Shown piece by piece: positions 52,687 to 59,935 of a stretch of DNA of 59,935 nucleotides. A model generated the notes under the pieces. It did not search any database. It was given only the letters and a program-made list of their open reading frames with translations, and had not been told where the DNA came from. The translations under genes were made by a program, and so were the position numbers. Origin of the DNA: an uncultured Butyricimonas sp. (GTDB taxonomy: Bacteria; Bacteroidota; Bacteroidia; Bacteroidales; Marinifilaceae); NCBI GenBank assembly GCA_944321845.1, contig CALUMT010000035.1, positions 1 through 59,935 on the forward strand, given 5' to 3'. Each line of letters opens with the position of its first letter. Positions within the stretch are counted from its first letter, which is position 1.

Positions 52687-53298
52687 ATGCAATCCCTCTC
52701 GTCCAAACTATTGGAAAATGCGGTTGAACAATTCGCAACCCTACCCGGTATCGGGCGTAAAACCGCTTTGCGTTTCGTGTTACACCTGCTACGCCAGAAT
52801 CCCGAGGATGTAAAAAAATTCACGGACAGCATTACCGCTTTGAAAACGGAAATCCAGGAATGTAAACATTGCCACAATATCGCGGACAGCGACACCTGTG
52901 AAATATGCAGCGATTCCCGCCGGGACACATCCACGATCTGTGTCGTGGAAAATGTTAAGGATATACTTTCCATCGAGGCAACGGGACAATACAAAGGTCT
53001 GTATCACGTGCTGGGAGGTATCATCTCCCCCATGGAAGGAATCGGTCCCTCGGATTTACACATCAACAGCCTCATTGAACGGGTCAATTCCACTACCATC
53101 CGAGAAGTGATTTTCGCCCTTCGGGCCACGATTGAAGGCGATACCACGGGATATTATATCTACAAAAAGCTTCCCCGCCAAAGCGAAATCATTGTAAGTA
53201 CCCTTGCCAAAGGTATTGCCATTGGCAACGATTTGGAATACACGGACGAACTCACCCTTGGCCGTTCTATAGTCAATCGGGTAAAATTCAACCTATAA
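52687..53298 (+). CDS. recR: recombination mediator RecR
   Basis: 203 residues. The N-terminal helix-hairpin-helix (ATLPGIGRKTALRFVLHLL), the four-Cys zinc finger (CKHCHNIADSDTCEIC), the Toprim domain (TICVVENVKDILSIEATGQYKGLYHVLGG) and the C-terminal Walker-B-like end are all in place. With RecO it loads RecA at gaps. Co-transcribed with recJ; convergent with cdd, 12 bp apart. Confidence 0.97.
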   Translation: MQSLSSKLLENAVEQFATLPGIGRKTALRFVLHLLRQNPEDVKKFTDSITALKTEIQECKHCHNIADSDTCEICSDSRRDTSTICVVENVKDILSIEATGQYKGLYHVLGGIISPMEGIGPSDLHINSLIERVNSTTIREVIFALRATIEGDTTGYYIYKKLPRQSEIIVSTLAKGIAIGNDLEYTDELTLGRSIVNRVKFNL

Positions 53299-53310
53299 GT
53301 CAGACGTCCA

Positions 53311-53790
53311 TTAAAACTCAAATGCCAACGGCAACAAATCCTTTGCACGGGCCACCCATACCCGTTCTTCCCCAAACATCACCACCTCAAAATCTTTTCC
53401 CTGGCGCTTAATCACCTCCGCCATCACCTGCCTGCAGGCACCACAGGGAGTGACCGGATCCTTCACCCACTCCTCCCCGTTTCGGGCAATAATAGCTAAC
53501 GTCTTCACGGCGACTCCAGGATAAGTTGCCCCGGCATAAAACAACGCGACACGTTCCGCGCACATCCCCGAGGGATAAGCCACATTCTCCTGATTCGCAC
53601 CCCGAACGATTTCCCCATTCTCCAGCACCACGACAGCACCCACGGCAAAGCCCGAATACTCGCGATAGGCTCCATGAGCCGCCTCCATAACCACCTCCCT
53701 CAGCCGACGATAATCTTCAGGCAAACATTCCGTTTCATATTCCCCGTACGTCATGGAATATTTCTGTTCCCGGTATCCATTCTCTTTCAT
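53311..53790 (-). CDS. cdd: cytidine deaminase
   Basis: 159 residues, homotetrameric type. The zinc site is CAERVALF (Cys plus catalytic Glu) and PCGACRQVM (two Cys). AYREYSGFAVGAVVVLENGEIVRGANQENVAYPSGMCAER is the typical core. It deaminates cytidine and deoxycytidine for pyrimidine salvage. A -7 box (minus-strand TAACTTTG, 53811-53818) lies 20 nt before the ATG at 53790; an in-frame ATG at 53754 is an alternative start. Confidence 0.94.
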   Translation of the reverse strand: MKENGYREQKYSMTYGEYETECLPEDYRRLREVVMEAAHGAYREYSGFAVGAVVVLENGEIVRGANQENVAYPSGMCAERVALFYAGATYPGVAVKTLAIIARNGEEWVKDPVTPCGACRQVMAEVIKRQGKDFEVVMFGEERVWVARAKDLLPLAFEF

Positions 53791-53810
53791 ACAAACAATC
53801 TTATATATCG

Positions 53811-53818
53811 CAAAGTTA
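53811..53818 (-). promoter_or_regulatory. -7 box for cdd
   Basis: Minus-strand TAACTTTG matches TAnnTTTG exactly. Confidence 0.6.
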
Positions 53819-53850
53819 AAAAATAAGTTTCACAAATCAGAAAACTTACT

Positions 53851-53858
53851 TACCTTTG
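53851..53858 (+). promoter_or_regulatory. -7 box for the ECF sigma gene
   Basis: TACCTTTG matches TAnnTTTG exactly and lies 52 nt before the ATG. It is the usual housekeeping box, so the sigma gene itself does not look autoregulated. Confidence 0.6.
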
Positions 53859-53910
53859 TAATGTTTCGATTGATTGCAACCGGAGACCTTTCCACACACA
53901 CAAGAAAAGA

Positions 53911-54501
53911 ATGGAGCATATCGAAGACGAAAAAATATGGACAGGTTTGAAACAACATGAAGAACGAGTTCTGACGACTCTTTTCGCTATGTATTACGAA
54001 AAACTCTACCTTTTCGCCGAGAAATTCATCTATGATTCGGACAAAGCCCATGATATTGTCCAAGACATTTTTGTCCGTCTTTGGGAAAATGCCGGGAAAC
54101 TCGATATAAAATCATCCGTCAAATCCTATCTTTTCTCTTCCACCAAAAACGGTTGCCTGAACTATCTCCGGGATCTCGAAATAGAGGACCGCAACAATCG
54201 TAAATACGCGGAAGCCTACATCGAGTCATACAACATCGACATGGTTGAGGAAGAAGAAATTCTTGATAAAATCCGCCAGATCATGGACGAATTACCGGAC
54301 AAATGCCGGGAAGTATGCCAACTACGCTTCATTGACGGGTATAAATACGCCGAAATCGCGGAACGGTTAAACATCAACGAAAACACCGTGAAAGTACAGC
54401 TTCACCGCGGGGTTAAACGCATTAAAGAAGCTCTGTCAGAATACGATAACCTTATCGTTTGGCTCACGCTCATGAAACTATTCGGGGGGAGATTATTTTA
54501 A
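53911..54501 (+). CDS. ECF RNA polymerase sigma factor (FecI-like)
   Basis: 196 residues. Sigma region 2: LYLFAEKFIYDSDKAHDIVQDIFVRLWEN, the core- and -10-binding part. Region 4: DELPDKCREVCQLRFIDGYKYAEIAERLNINENTVKVQLHRGVKRIKEAL, a helix-turn-helix for the -35 site. It belongs to the Bacteroidetes sigma-70 group that pairs with FecR-type anti-sigma factors. With the FecR and SusC-like genes downstream it forms a surface-signalling system: substrate at the SusC transducer releases the sigma factor. Confidence 0.94.
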   Translation: MEHIEDEKIWTGLKQHEERVLTTLFAMYYEKLYLFAEKFIYDSDKAHDIVQDIFVRLWENAGKLDIKSSVKSYLFSSTKNGCLNYLRDLEIEDRNNRKYAEAYIESYNIDMVEEEEILDKIRQIMDELPDKCREVCQLRFIDGYKYAEIAERLNINENTVKVQLHRGVKRIKEALSEYDNLIVWLTLMKLFGGRLF

Positions 54502-54546
54502 ATTCGACGTAAAGTCTTATCAAACATACCACTTAGCTCTCTTTGG

Positions 54547-54584
54547 AACGGTTCAACAACGGTTCAGTAACGGTTCTATAACCG
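54547..54584 (+). repeat. 11-nt-period array upstream of fecR
   Basis: AACGGTTC occurs at 54547-54554, 54558-54565 and 54569-54576, exactly 11 nt apart, with a partial fourth (AACCG) at 54580. On the minus strand the units read (C/T)TGAACCGTT, sharing TGAA with the CCTGAA units at 40292 and 1753. The period equals one helical turn, so bound proteins would stack on one DNA face. Confidence 0.7.
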
Positions 54585-54774
54585 TAAACACGGGTTCATG
54601 CAACGTCTCAAAAAGGTTTTATTACCACCTGAACTGAAAAGAGGAGATAAATGGAAGTAGAGTGCACCTTGAACAAAACAAGAGATCAGAGCCCCGGGAA
54701 ACCATTACCGGAAAGCCGACAAAAAATTCTTGAAAAAAATAACGATTCCCTGTAAACATTTTGAGGGGGAAGTG

Positions 54775-54787
54775 TGTCTTTAAGACA
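54775..54787. promoter_or_regulatory. palindrome before fecR, possible regulatory site
   Basis: TGTCTTTAAGACA is a perfect 13-nt palindrome, 17 nt before the fecR ATG. It may be part of the ECF promoter or a binding site. Only the symmetry is certain. Confidence 0.45.
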
Positions 54788-54804
54788 AACGATAGGATAA
54801 AAAC

Positions 54805-55968
54805 ATGAATAAACAAAAGCCAAAAACGTTTATAACGTGGGAACTCATCGCTAAAAGCTTTCGGGATGAACTTCGTCCGGAAGAGGAACAGCAATTAAAA
54901 GAATGGCTACATTCCTCACCCCAACACGAAAGATTCTACCGGCAAGCGATGCAGGGAGGGAACACCGATCCCTTGGTCGGCCTACCGGAAAGCATTTTAG
55001 AAACCAAACGCACTGAATTATTACAACGTATCCGGGGTGGACAGAAGCATCATCGTACCCGCCACCTCATCCAATATCTAAGCTACGCGGCTTCGATATT
55101 ACTCATCATCATGGTAGGCACGTGGCTATGGGTCAAACGCGGGGACGAGGGAGCGAAAGTACCTAAAACCACCACGATGGCTCGTAACGAAAACATCCAA
55201 CTCCGTCTGTCCGATGGACGTACCATAAATCTTTCGGCCGACAAGGAAGGAACCATTCAGGAACAAAACGGGGCTGAAATCCTTCAGGAGAAAGGCAAAC
55301 TCGCCTACCGGCAAGACAGCAGTCAACACAAAAAAGAAATCCAATATAACGAATTAAGTGTACCGACAGGCGGAGAATGCCAGCTTGTCCTGGAAGACGG
55401 CACAAAGTTGTGGATCAATTCCAACACGCGGGTCAAATACCCGGTCAGTTTCCCGGACAACAAACGAGAAATTATCGTGTCAGGAGAAATCTATCTTGAG
55501 GTCGTGAAAGATGGACGCCCGTTCCTCGTGAACACGAGTGCCGGACAGGTCTGCGTACTGGGAACCAGTTTCGGAGTCCAGGCATACGGGGAAGAAGTCC
55601 TGACCACCTTGGTATCCGGACGGGTGCGTTTCACCAACAAAGCCGGACACAAGACGGAACTAAAAGCCGGGGAACAGGCTGTGGCCACAGCCAACGGGGA
55701 AGTCTCCAAGCGGGAGGTGCGCGTGGAAGAATACGTGGGCTGGAAAGACGGATGGTATATTTTCAGGGAACAACGATTGGAAGATGTGATGACGACACTC
55801 AATCGCTGGTACGGCACCAACGTTTTTTACCAGAATCCACGGGTCAAAGATATCCGTTTCACGGGTAACCTGAAACGCTATGAATCCATAAAGACCTTCC
55901 TGGAGGTATTAGCCGCCTCGGAGGATGTCCATTACAAATTAAACGGAGAAACAATAATCCTATATTAA
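54805..55968 (+). CDS. FecR-family anti-sigma factor
   Basis: 387 residues. The short cytoplasmic N-domain (residues ~1-85; RPEEEQQLKEWLHSSPQHERFYRQ) binds the sigma factor. A single membrane helix lies at about 88-107 (LSYAASILLIIMVGTWLWV). The periplasmic FecR domain includes VPTGGECQLVLEDGTKLWINSNTRVKYP and EIIVSGEIYLEV, followed by a C-terminal DUF4974/STN-like domain (LEDVMTTLNRWYGTNVFY) that should contact the transducer. It holds the ECF sigma factor inactive until the SusC-like receptor signals. Confidence 0.95.
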   Translation: MNKQKPKTFITWELIAKSFRDELRPEEEQQLKEWLHSSPQHERFYRQAMQGGNTDPLVGLPESILETKRTELLQRIRGGQKHHRTRHLIQYLSYAASILLIIMVGTWLWVKRGDEGAKVPKTTTMARNENIQLRLSDGRTINLSADKEGTIQEQNGAEILQEKGKLAYRQDSSQHKKEIQYNELSVPTGGECQLVLEDGTKLWINSNTRVKYPVSFPDNKREIIVSGEIYLEVVKDGRPFLVNTSAGQVCVLGTSFGVQAYGEEVLTTLVSGRVRFTNKAGHKTELKAGEQAVATANGEVSKREVRVEEYVGWKDGWYIFREQRLEDVMTTLNRWYGTNVFYQNPRVKDIRFTGNLKRYESIKTFLEVLAASEDVHYKLNGETIILY

Positions 55969-55981
55969 TAAATAAAAAAGA

Positions 55982-56022
55982 GAACACGAATGACAAATTT
56001 CCTAGGTCTGGCATTCATGTTC
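55982..56022. promoter_or_regulatory. hairpin between fecR and susC
   Basis: GAACACGAATG (55982-55992) pairs with CATTCATGTTC (56012-56022), one G-U, around a 19-nt loop that itself contains CCTAGG. It ends 19 nt before the susC ATG and has no T-run. It may reduce or protect the message between fecR and susC, whose protein amounts must differ greatly. Confidence 0.55.
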
Positions 56023-56041
56023 CCGAGTGTTTAATACTAAA

Positions 56042-59000
56042 ATGTTTTACAAAGCTATGAAAAAAAGCCAACGATTGAAATCGTGTGCCCTTATTTTTAA
56101 CCGAAAAGTGAGGCAGGTCATGAAATTAACAACAATGTTGCTGGTCGTTTTTCACATGGGAGTTTGTGCAACGGCCCTATCACAATCTAAAATTTCGCTC
56201 AATCTAAAGGAAGCAACAATCGAAGAATTCATCTCGTTAATGAAAGAACAGACGGGAAAACAATTCTTGTACAATGCCTCTTTGATGAAAAGCGAGGAAC
56301 GAGTAAACATCGAAGCTCAAGAGGAAGACTTTTTCGTATTATTGGACCGCGTATTACCGTGTTTCCACTTAACGTATGAAATTGTCAATGATGTCATCGT
56401 TTTAAAAACCTTACGTACCCCCTCGTTACCTGAAGAGAAAGAAAATTGGGTTGTCATGGGAAAAGTGATTGACAAGAATAAAAATCCACTTCCTGGCGTA
56501 ACTATCCGCTTAAAAGGGACCTCCGTAGGAACTGCCACAAACACGCTTGGCGCCTTTTCATTGAATATCCCTCATGCCGTGGATACGTTAATCATCTCAT
56601 TCATAGGAATGAAAAGCAAAGAAGTCATAGTCAAGAAAGCAGATAAAAAAGAATACGAGATAACCCTTGAGGACGAGGTTGAGGCTCTTGATGAAGTAAC
56701 TGTTGTTTCCACCGGTTATCAAGATATAGACCGCAGACGATTAACAAGTGCGGTAACATCCATCAAAATGGATGATATCAATGTTGCCGGGATCATGTCC
56801 GTCGACAAAATGCTGGAAGGTCATATTCCCGGAATGATTTTCATGCAAAATTCAGGACAAGCCGGAGCTGTTCCCAAAGTAAGGATTCGGGGAACATCCA
56901 CCATGCTCGGTAATCAAGAGCCGCTATGGGTTCTCGATGGCGTGGTATTAAGTGACCCCGTAAATGTTGATCCGGCAGAATTAAACAGCCTGGATTTCGT
57001 GAACCTATTAGGAAATGCAATATCCGGATTAAACCCTGATGACATCGAACAAATCGACGTATTGAAGGATGCAGCTGCAACCGCAATATATGGAACCCGG
57101 GCAGCAAACGGGGTTATTGTTATCACAACCAAGAAAGGAAAAGCAGGTCCTCCTACCGTGACATACTCTTTAAGTGGAACCTTCAACCGCCGTCCTTATT
57201 ATGGGGACCGGGAAATCTACCTGATGAATTCACTGGAAAGAGTTGACGTTTCCCGAGAAATGTTTGAACGGGGAATGGAATTCACAGAAGTTGTGAACTG
57301 GGTTGGTTACGAAGCCGCTTATCTGGATTACAAGGCAGGCCGGATAACATTCCCGGAATTTCAAGAACTAGCCAATTATTACGAGACAATCAACACCGAT
57401 TGGTTTGACATTTTGTGCGAAAATTCTTTTTCTAACAAACACACATTAAGTGTAACCGGAGGTTCTTCCAACTTACGTTACTATGCTTCAATTGGGTACG
57501 GAGACGAACGAGGCGTTATCAAGAAAGAAAAGAATCAGAATTATACGGCAATGTTAAAACTAAACGGAAGTCTCGAAAAGGTAGATTTTCAATTCAGTAT
57601 TAACGGTAACGTGAATGAACGGCGCTACACGCCGACGACAAATGGAACCAGTGTCACTCAATACGCCTATGATATGAGTCGGGCCATTCCTGCCTATAAT
57701 CCAGATGGTTCCCGGTGGTTTTATAAACGAGGAAATACTAAAGAAACATCTTATGATTTCAATATCCTGAATGAGATGGAAACAACTTACCAAACACAAA
57801 ACACTTCCAACATTCAGTTTAACGGAAATATAAAATACAGGATTCTCCCCGTATTAAATATCGAAGGTTCTGCTTCTTACTCGTTAGGCAACACCACTAT
57901 TGAAACTGTTTACGAAGAAGATTCATGGTATGTAGCCTCATTACGAGGTAGTGGGGATAGTTCCAACAGTTGTCCTCTCGGTGGTGAATTGACAGAAAAC
58001 AATACTCGTAACACGAACTGGATGCTTCGCTTGCAATTTAATTACAACCAATTATTTCAGGAAAAACACCAATTAACAATTTCCTTAGGAGGTGAAGTTT
58101 CTTCCAAAGAATCGATTAATTATAAAAACACTACCCGAGGCTATTATCCAGAACGAGGAAAAACATTCGGGACATTATCCACCTTAGACCTAATGACATA
58201 TTTAAGTTATAGAACCTGGTTAGCGTCCAACAAACCAACCATAAGCGAAACATTAACCAATTTAGCCTCAGCCTATCTAGCCATCACATACACTTATGAT
58301 AGCCGTTACACACTTAATTTCAATACACGTATGGATGGTTCCAATCAATTCGGGAGTCGGGCAAACGAGAAATTACTACCGATCTGGTCGGTATCCGGAC
58401 GGTGGGATATAAAAAAGGATTTTTTCGAGAATAGTACTTTCGTAAACAATTTGGCCTTAAAACTTTCTTACGGACACCAAGGAAATATGCTGGATAACCA
58501 AACATCTAAAATGATCATTGAAAAAGGGAGTTTAAATTCTTGGTACAAAGAATTCTCGTCCACAATCAAGTATTATCCCAACCCTGATTTGAAATGGGAG
58601 TTAACCTCATCCTATAATGCAGAACTAGAATTTACGTTATGGAGAAACAAAATAGGAGGAAGCATCGGATATTATTACAAACATACCAAAGATGCATTCT
58701 TAAGCAAAACCGTCTCAGAAATCAACGGAATTTCAAGTTATGTCATTAACCAAGGGGAAATATCCAATCAAGGGTTAGAAATTTCATTAAACATTACACC
58801 CATCAATCAAAAAGTAGATGCTTCCGGGCGTCGTGGATTTGTCTGGCGATTCGACCCTCAAATCGGCCAAGTTGTCAACAACCTCATCAGTAAGGCCATC
58901 AACAACAAAGACCGGACCGCCGAAGATAAAATCACTTATACCGATTATCTAAACGGAAGTGTACAGTTAGAAGATAAACCATTACAAACTTTTTATTCCT

Positions 59001-59719
59001 ATCGTTTCAAAGGATTAAGCGCAGTGGACGGGACACCGATATTTTATGGTACCGAAGATGAACTCAAAGATGAATTGTATGCCAAATACAGCAACATGAC
59101 AGACGAAGAGGTCTGGGAGACCGTATTGGTTGAATCCGGAACGAGAGTTCCAACCATTCAAGGAGGTTTATCCAATTATTTTGGCTACCGCCAATTCGGT
59201 CTTTCCATGAATTTCACGTATAGTCTCGGAAATAAGGTCCGTCGACTAAAAATGTGTGAAAACAAAAACATTAGCCCTTATCCGGAACGCAACATGCGCA
59301 AAGAATTTATTCACCGCTGGAGACGTCCCGGAGACGAATTAAAAACCAATATTCCCGGTTTAAAACCCTCCGATGCAACAAACCTGCCCTGGTGGAGACA
59401 AAATGAATACACCAGTAGCGGTTCTATGACGACATTTGCTGGCAGTAATATATACGAAATGTATGATCAATCGGATTTACGCGTAGCCAAAGGAGATTAT
59501 CTAAAACTGCAAGCTTTATCATTCCGATACAACATACATGATAAATTCTGTAAAAAATTAGGTATCAATTCCGCTTATATTAGCATCACCGGGACCAATT
59601 TATTCACCATCTCGAGCAAAGAATTAAAAGGACAGGGCGTAACACAGTCCGGAGCAGCACCCACCATAAACATGTCCTTACGCCCGAACTATTCATTCCA
59701 ATTGAATGTAACATTCTAA
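56042..59719 (+). CDS. SusC/RagA-type TonB-dependent transducer
   Basis: 1225 residues from ATG 56042; a GTG at 56027 would add five. After a signal region (MKLTTMLLVVFHMGVCATALSQS) come an STN signalling domain (~45-115; SLNLKEATIEEFISLMKEQTGKQFLYN), a carboxypeptidase-like beta domain (~120-205; GKVIDKNKNPLPGVTIRLKGTSVGT), the TonB-box region and plug (~215-340; VRIRGTSTMLGNQEPLWVLDGV, DVLKDAAATAIYGTRAANGVIVITTKKG), and a large barrel ending FQLNVTF. The STN domain marks it as the signal-sending partner of the FecR/ECF pair. The substrate, glycan or peptide, is not evident. The expected SusD gene is not in view: an IS5-like end follows within 9 bp. Confidence 0.95.
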   Translation: MFYKAMKKSQRLKSCALIFNRKVRQVMKLTTMLLVVFHMGVCATALSQSKISLNLKEATIEEFISLMKEQTGKQFLYNASLMKSEERVNIEAQEEDFFVLLDRVLPCFHLTYEIVNDVIVLKTLRTPSLPEEKENWVVMGKVIDKNKNPLPGVTIRLKGTSVGTATNTLGAFSLNIPHAVDTLIISFIGMKSKEVIVKKADKKEYEITLEDEVEALDEVTVVSTGYQDIDRRRLTSAVTSIKMDDINVAGIMSVDKMLEGHIPGMIFMQNSGQAGAVPKVRIRGTSTMLGNQEPLWVLDGVVLSDPVNVDPAELNSLDFVNLLGNAISGLNPDDIEQIDVLKDAAATAIYGTRAANGVIVITTKKGKAGPPTVTYSLSGTFNRRPYYGDREIYLMNSLERVDVSREMFERGMEFTEVVNWVGYEAAYLDYKAGRITFPEFQELANYYETINTDWFDILCENSFSNKHTLSVTGGSSNLRYYASIGYGDERGVIKKEKNQNYTAMLKLNGSLEKVDFQFSINGNVNERRYTPTTNGTSVTQYAYDMSRAIPAYNPDGSRWFYKRGNTKETSYDFNILNEMETTYQTQNTSNIQFNGNIKYRILPVLNIEGSASYSLGNTTIETVYEEDSWYVASLRGSGDSSNSCPLGGELTENNTRNTNWMLRLQFNYNQLFQEKHQLTISLGGEVSSKESINYKNTTRGYYPERGKTFGTLSTLDLMTYLSYRTWLASNKPTISETLTNLASAYLAITYTYDSRYTLNFNTRMDGSNQFGSRANEKLLPIWSVSGRWDIKKDFFENSTFVNNLALKLSYGHQGNMLDNQTSKMIIEKGSLNSWYKEFSSTIKYYPNPDLKWELTSSYNAELEFTLWRNKIGGSIGYYYKHTKDAFLSKTVSEINGISSYVINQGEISNQGLEISLNITPINQKVDASGRRGFVWRFDPQIGQVVNNLISKAINNKDRTAEDKITYTDYLNGSVQLEDKPLQTFYSYRFKGLSAVDGTPIFYGTEDELKDELYAKYSNMTDEEVWETVLVESGTRVPTIQGGLSNYFGYRQFGLSMNFTYSLGNKVRRLKMCENKNISPYPERNMRKEFIHRWRRPGDELKTNIPGLKPSDATNLPWWRQNEYTSSGSMTTFAGSNIYEMYDQSDLRVAKGDYLKLQALSFRYNIHDKFCKKLGINSAYISITGTNLFTISSKELKGQGVTQSGAAPTINMSLRPNYSFQLNVTF

Positions 59720-59727
59720 TTATTTAA

Positions 59728-59935
59728 GAGCCTGTTTAAATTTTGCTCAGTAACATTCTTATCGCCGCCAGTTTCACCATTTCCTCAGCCGAATCGAACG
59801 TGAATTCATAGTTCCGACAGAGCCTTCTATAATTATCGAACCAGGAGAAAGTCCTTTCCACAATCCATCTCTTACCTATTGGTTTAAAGCCGTTTGACTT
59901 ATCTCCGCTTACTATGACTTCAAGCACATATCCGA
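59728..59935 (-). mobile_element. IS5-type insertion element, start only
   Basis: GAGCCTGTTTAAATTTTG from 59728 resembles the terminal repeat of Bacteroidetes IS5-type elements and lies 8 nt after the susC stop. A transposase 3' end on the minus strand follows. The other end is outside the window. Confidence 0.6.
59736..59935 (-). CDS. IS5-family DDE transposase, C-terminal part
   Basis: The minus-strand frame is open from the window edge to a TAA at 59738-59736. The visible 66 residues end the protein: YVLEVIVSGDKSNGFKPIG, then KRWIVERTFSWFDNYRRLCRNYE with the last catalytic Glu in the WxVERTFSW motif, and a helical tail (EEMVKLAAIRMLLSKI). This is typical of IS5-group transposases. The N-terminus lies beyond the window. 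Confidence 0.88.
   Translation of the reverse strand, partial: GYVLEVIVSGDKSNGFKPIGKRWIVERTFSWFDNYRRLCRNYEFTFDSAEEMVKLAAIRMLLSKI

Larger units (their letters stand above)
54502..54804. other. intergenic region between ECF sigma and FecR genes
   Basis: 303 bp with no credible gene. It holds an 11-nt-period array (54547-54584) and, just before fecR, a perfect palindrome TGTCTTTAAGACA (54775-54787) behind TTTTGAGGGGG. This is the likely place for an ECF-dependent promoter for fecR and susC, though I cannot define its -35 and -10. Confidence 0.5.

Overview
The window reads as a chromosome segment of a Bacteroidales bacterium. Evidence: many genes are preceded by the Bacteroidetes -7 promoter box TAnnTTTG; there are no convincing Shine-Dalgarno sites; gldE follows ssb; and a sigma-ECF / FecR / SusC regulatory locus sits at the right end. 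Gene content and base composition fit the Odoribacter/Butyricimonas side of the order, but that placement is inference. Most of the window is ordinary core genome. Mobile DNA is limited to a partial IS1182-type element at the left edge, a decayed IS21-type element at 40846-43023 and the start of an IS5-type element at the right edge.

Layout. 1-1.3 kb: IS1182-like transposase (partial). 1.8-8.2 kb, all minus: PIF1-like helicase, dsbD, RNase G, a 29-residue basic protein that is easy to miss, and an HU/IHF protein. 8.5-10.4 kb, plus: ssb and gldE. 10.4-15.5 kb: an alkaline-phosphatase-fold protein that has lost most metal ligands, a TetR-like protein, an Lrp/AsnC regulator, a lipid kinase and UDP-glucose dehydrogenase. 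15.7-21.5 kb, plus: a four-gene exported cluster (LPP20-like protein, DUF4384-like protein, LRR-caspase fusion, transglutaminase-like protease), which is the best candidate for an undescribed system. 21.5-25 kb, minus: MltF-like lytic transglycosylase and a putative porin. 25-30 kb: glnS, YitT-family protein, MATE and EamA transporters. 30.2-34.5 kb, plus: MBL hydrolase, mtnN, luxS and a zinc/manganese ABC transporter in one tight operon. 34.6-40.2 kb: a helical hypothetical protein, HydG-like radical SAM protein, YqeY, a LysM-type lytic transglycosylase, and a TGS/uridine-kinase-type protein. 40.3-43 kb: an unusual repeat-rich intergenic region followed by the IS21 element. 43-53.8 kb: gph, tRNA-Trp, mnmA, AspT-type transporter, a GNAT-like protein, gpsA, lysS, recJ, recR and cdd. 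53.9-59.7 kb: ECF sigma, FecR anti-sigma and a SusC/RagA transducer, then an IS5-like end directly after susC.

Besides the caspase cluster, the main unexpected signal is non-coding. Two distant intergenic regions (1653-1753, reverse strand, and 40292-40392) share an element in which an array of 11-nt units lies exactly 75 nt from a conserved 26-nt block. Further 11-nt-period arrays occur at 40568-40611 and 54547-54584. Other points of interest are a terminator that overlaps the next promoter (6137-6178), probable leaderless transcripts for mltF and the porin, and a HydG-like protein with an altered C-terminal cysteine motif.
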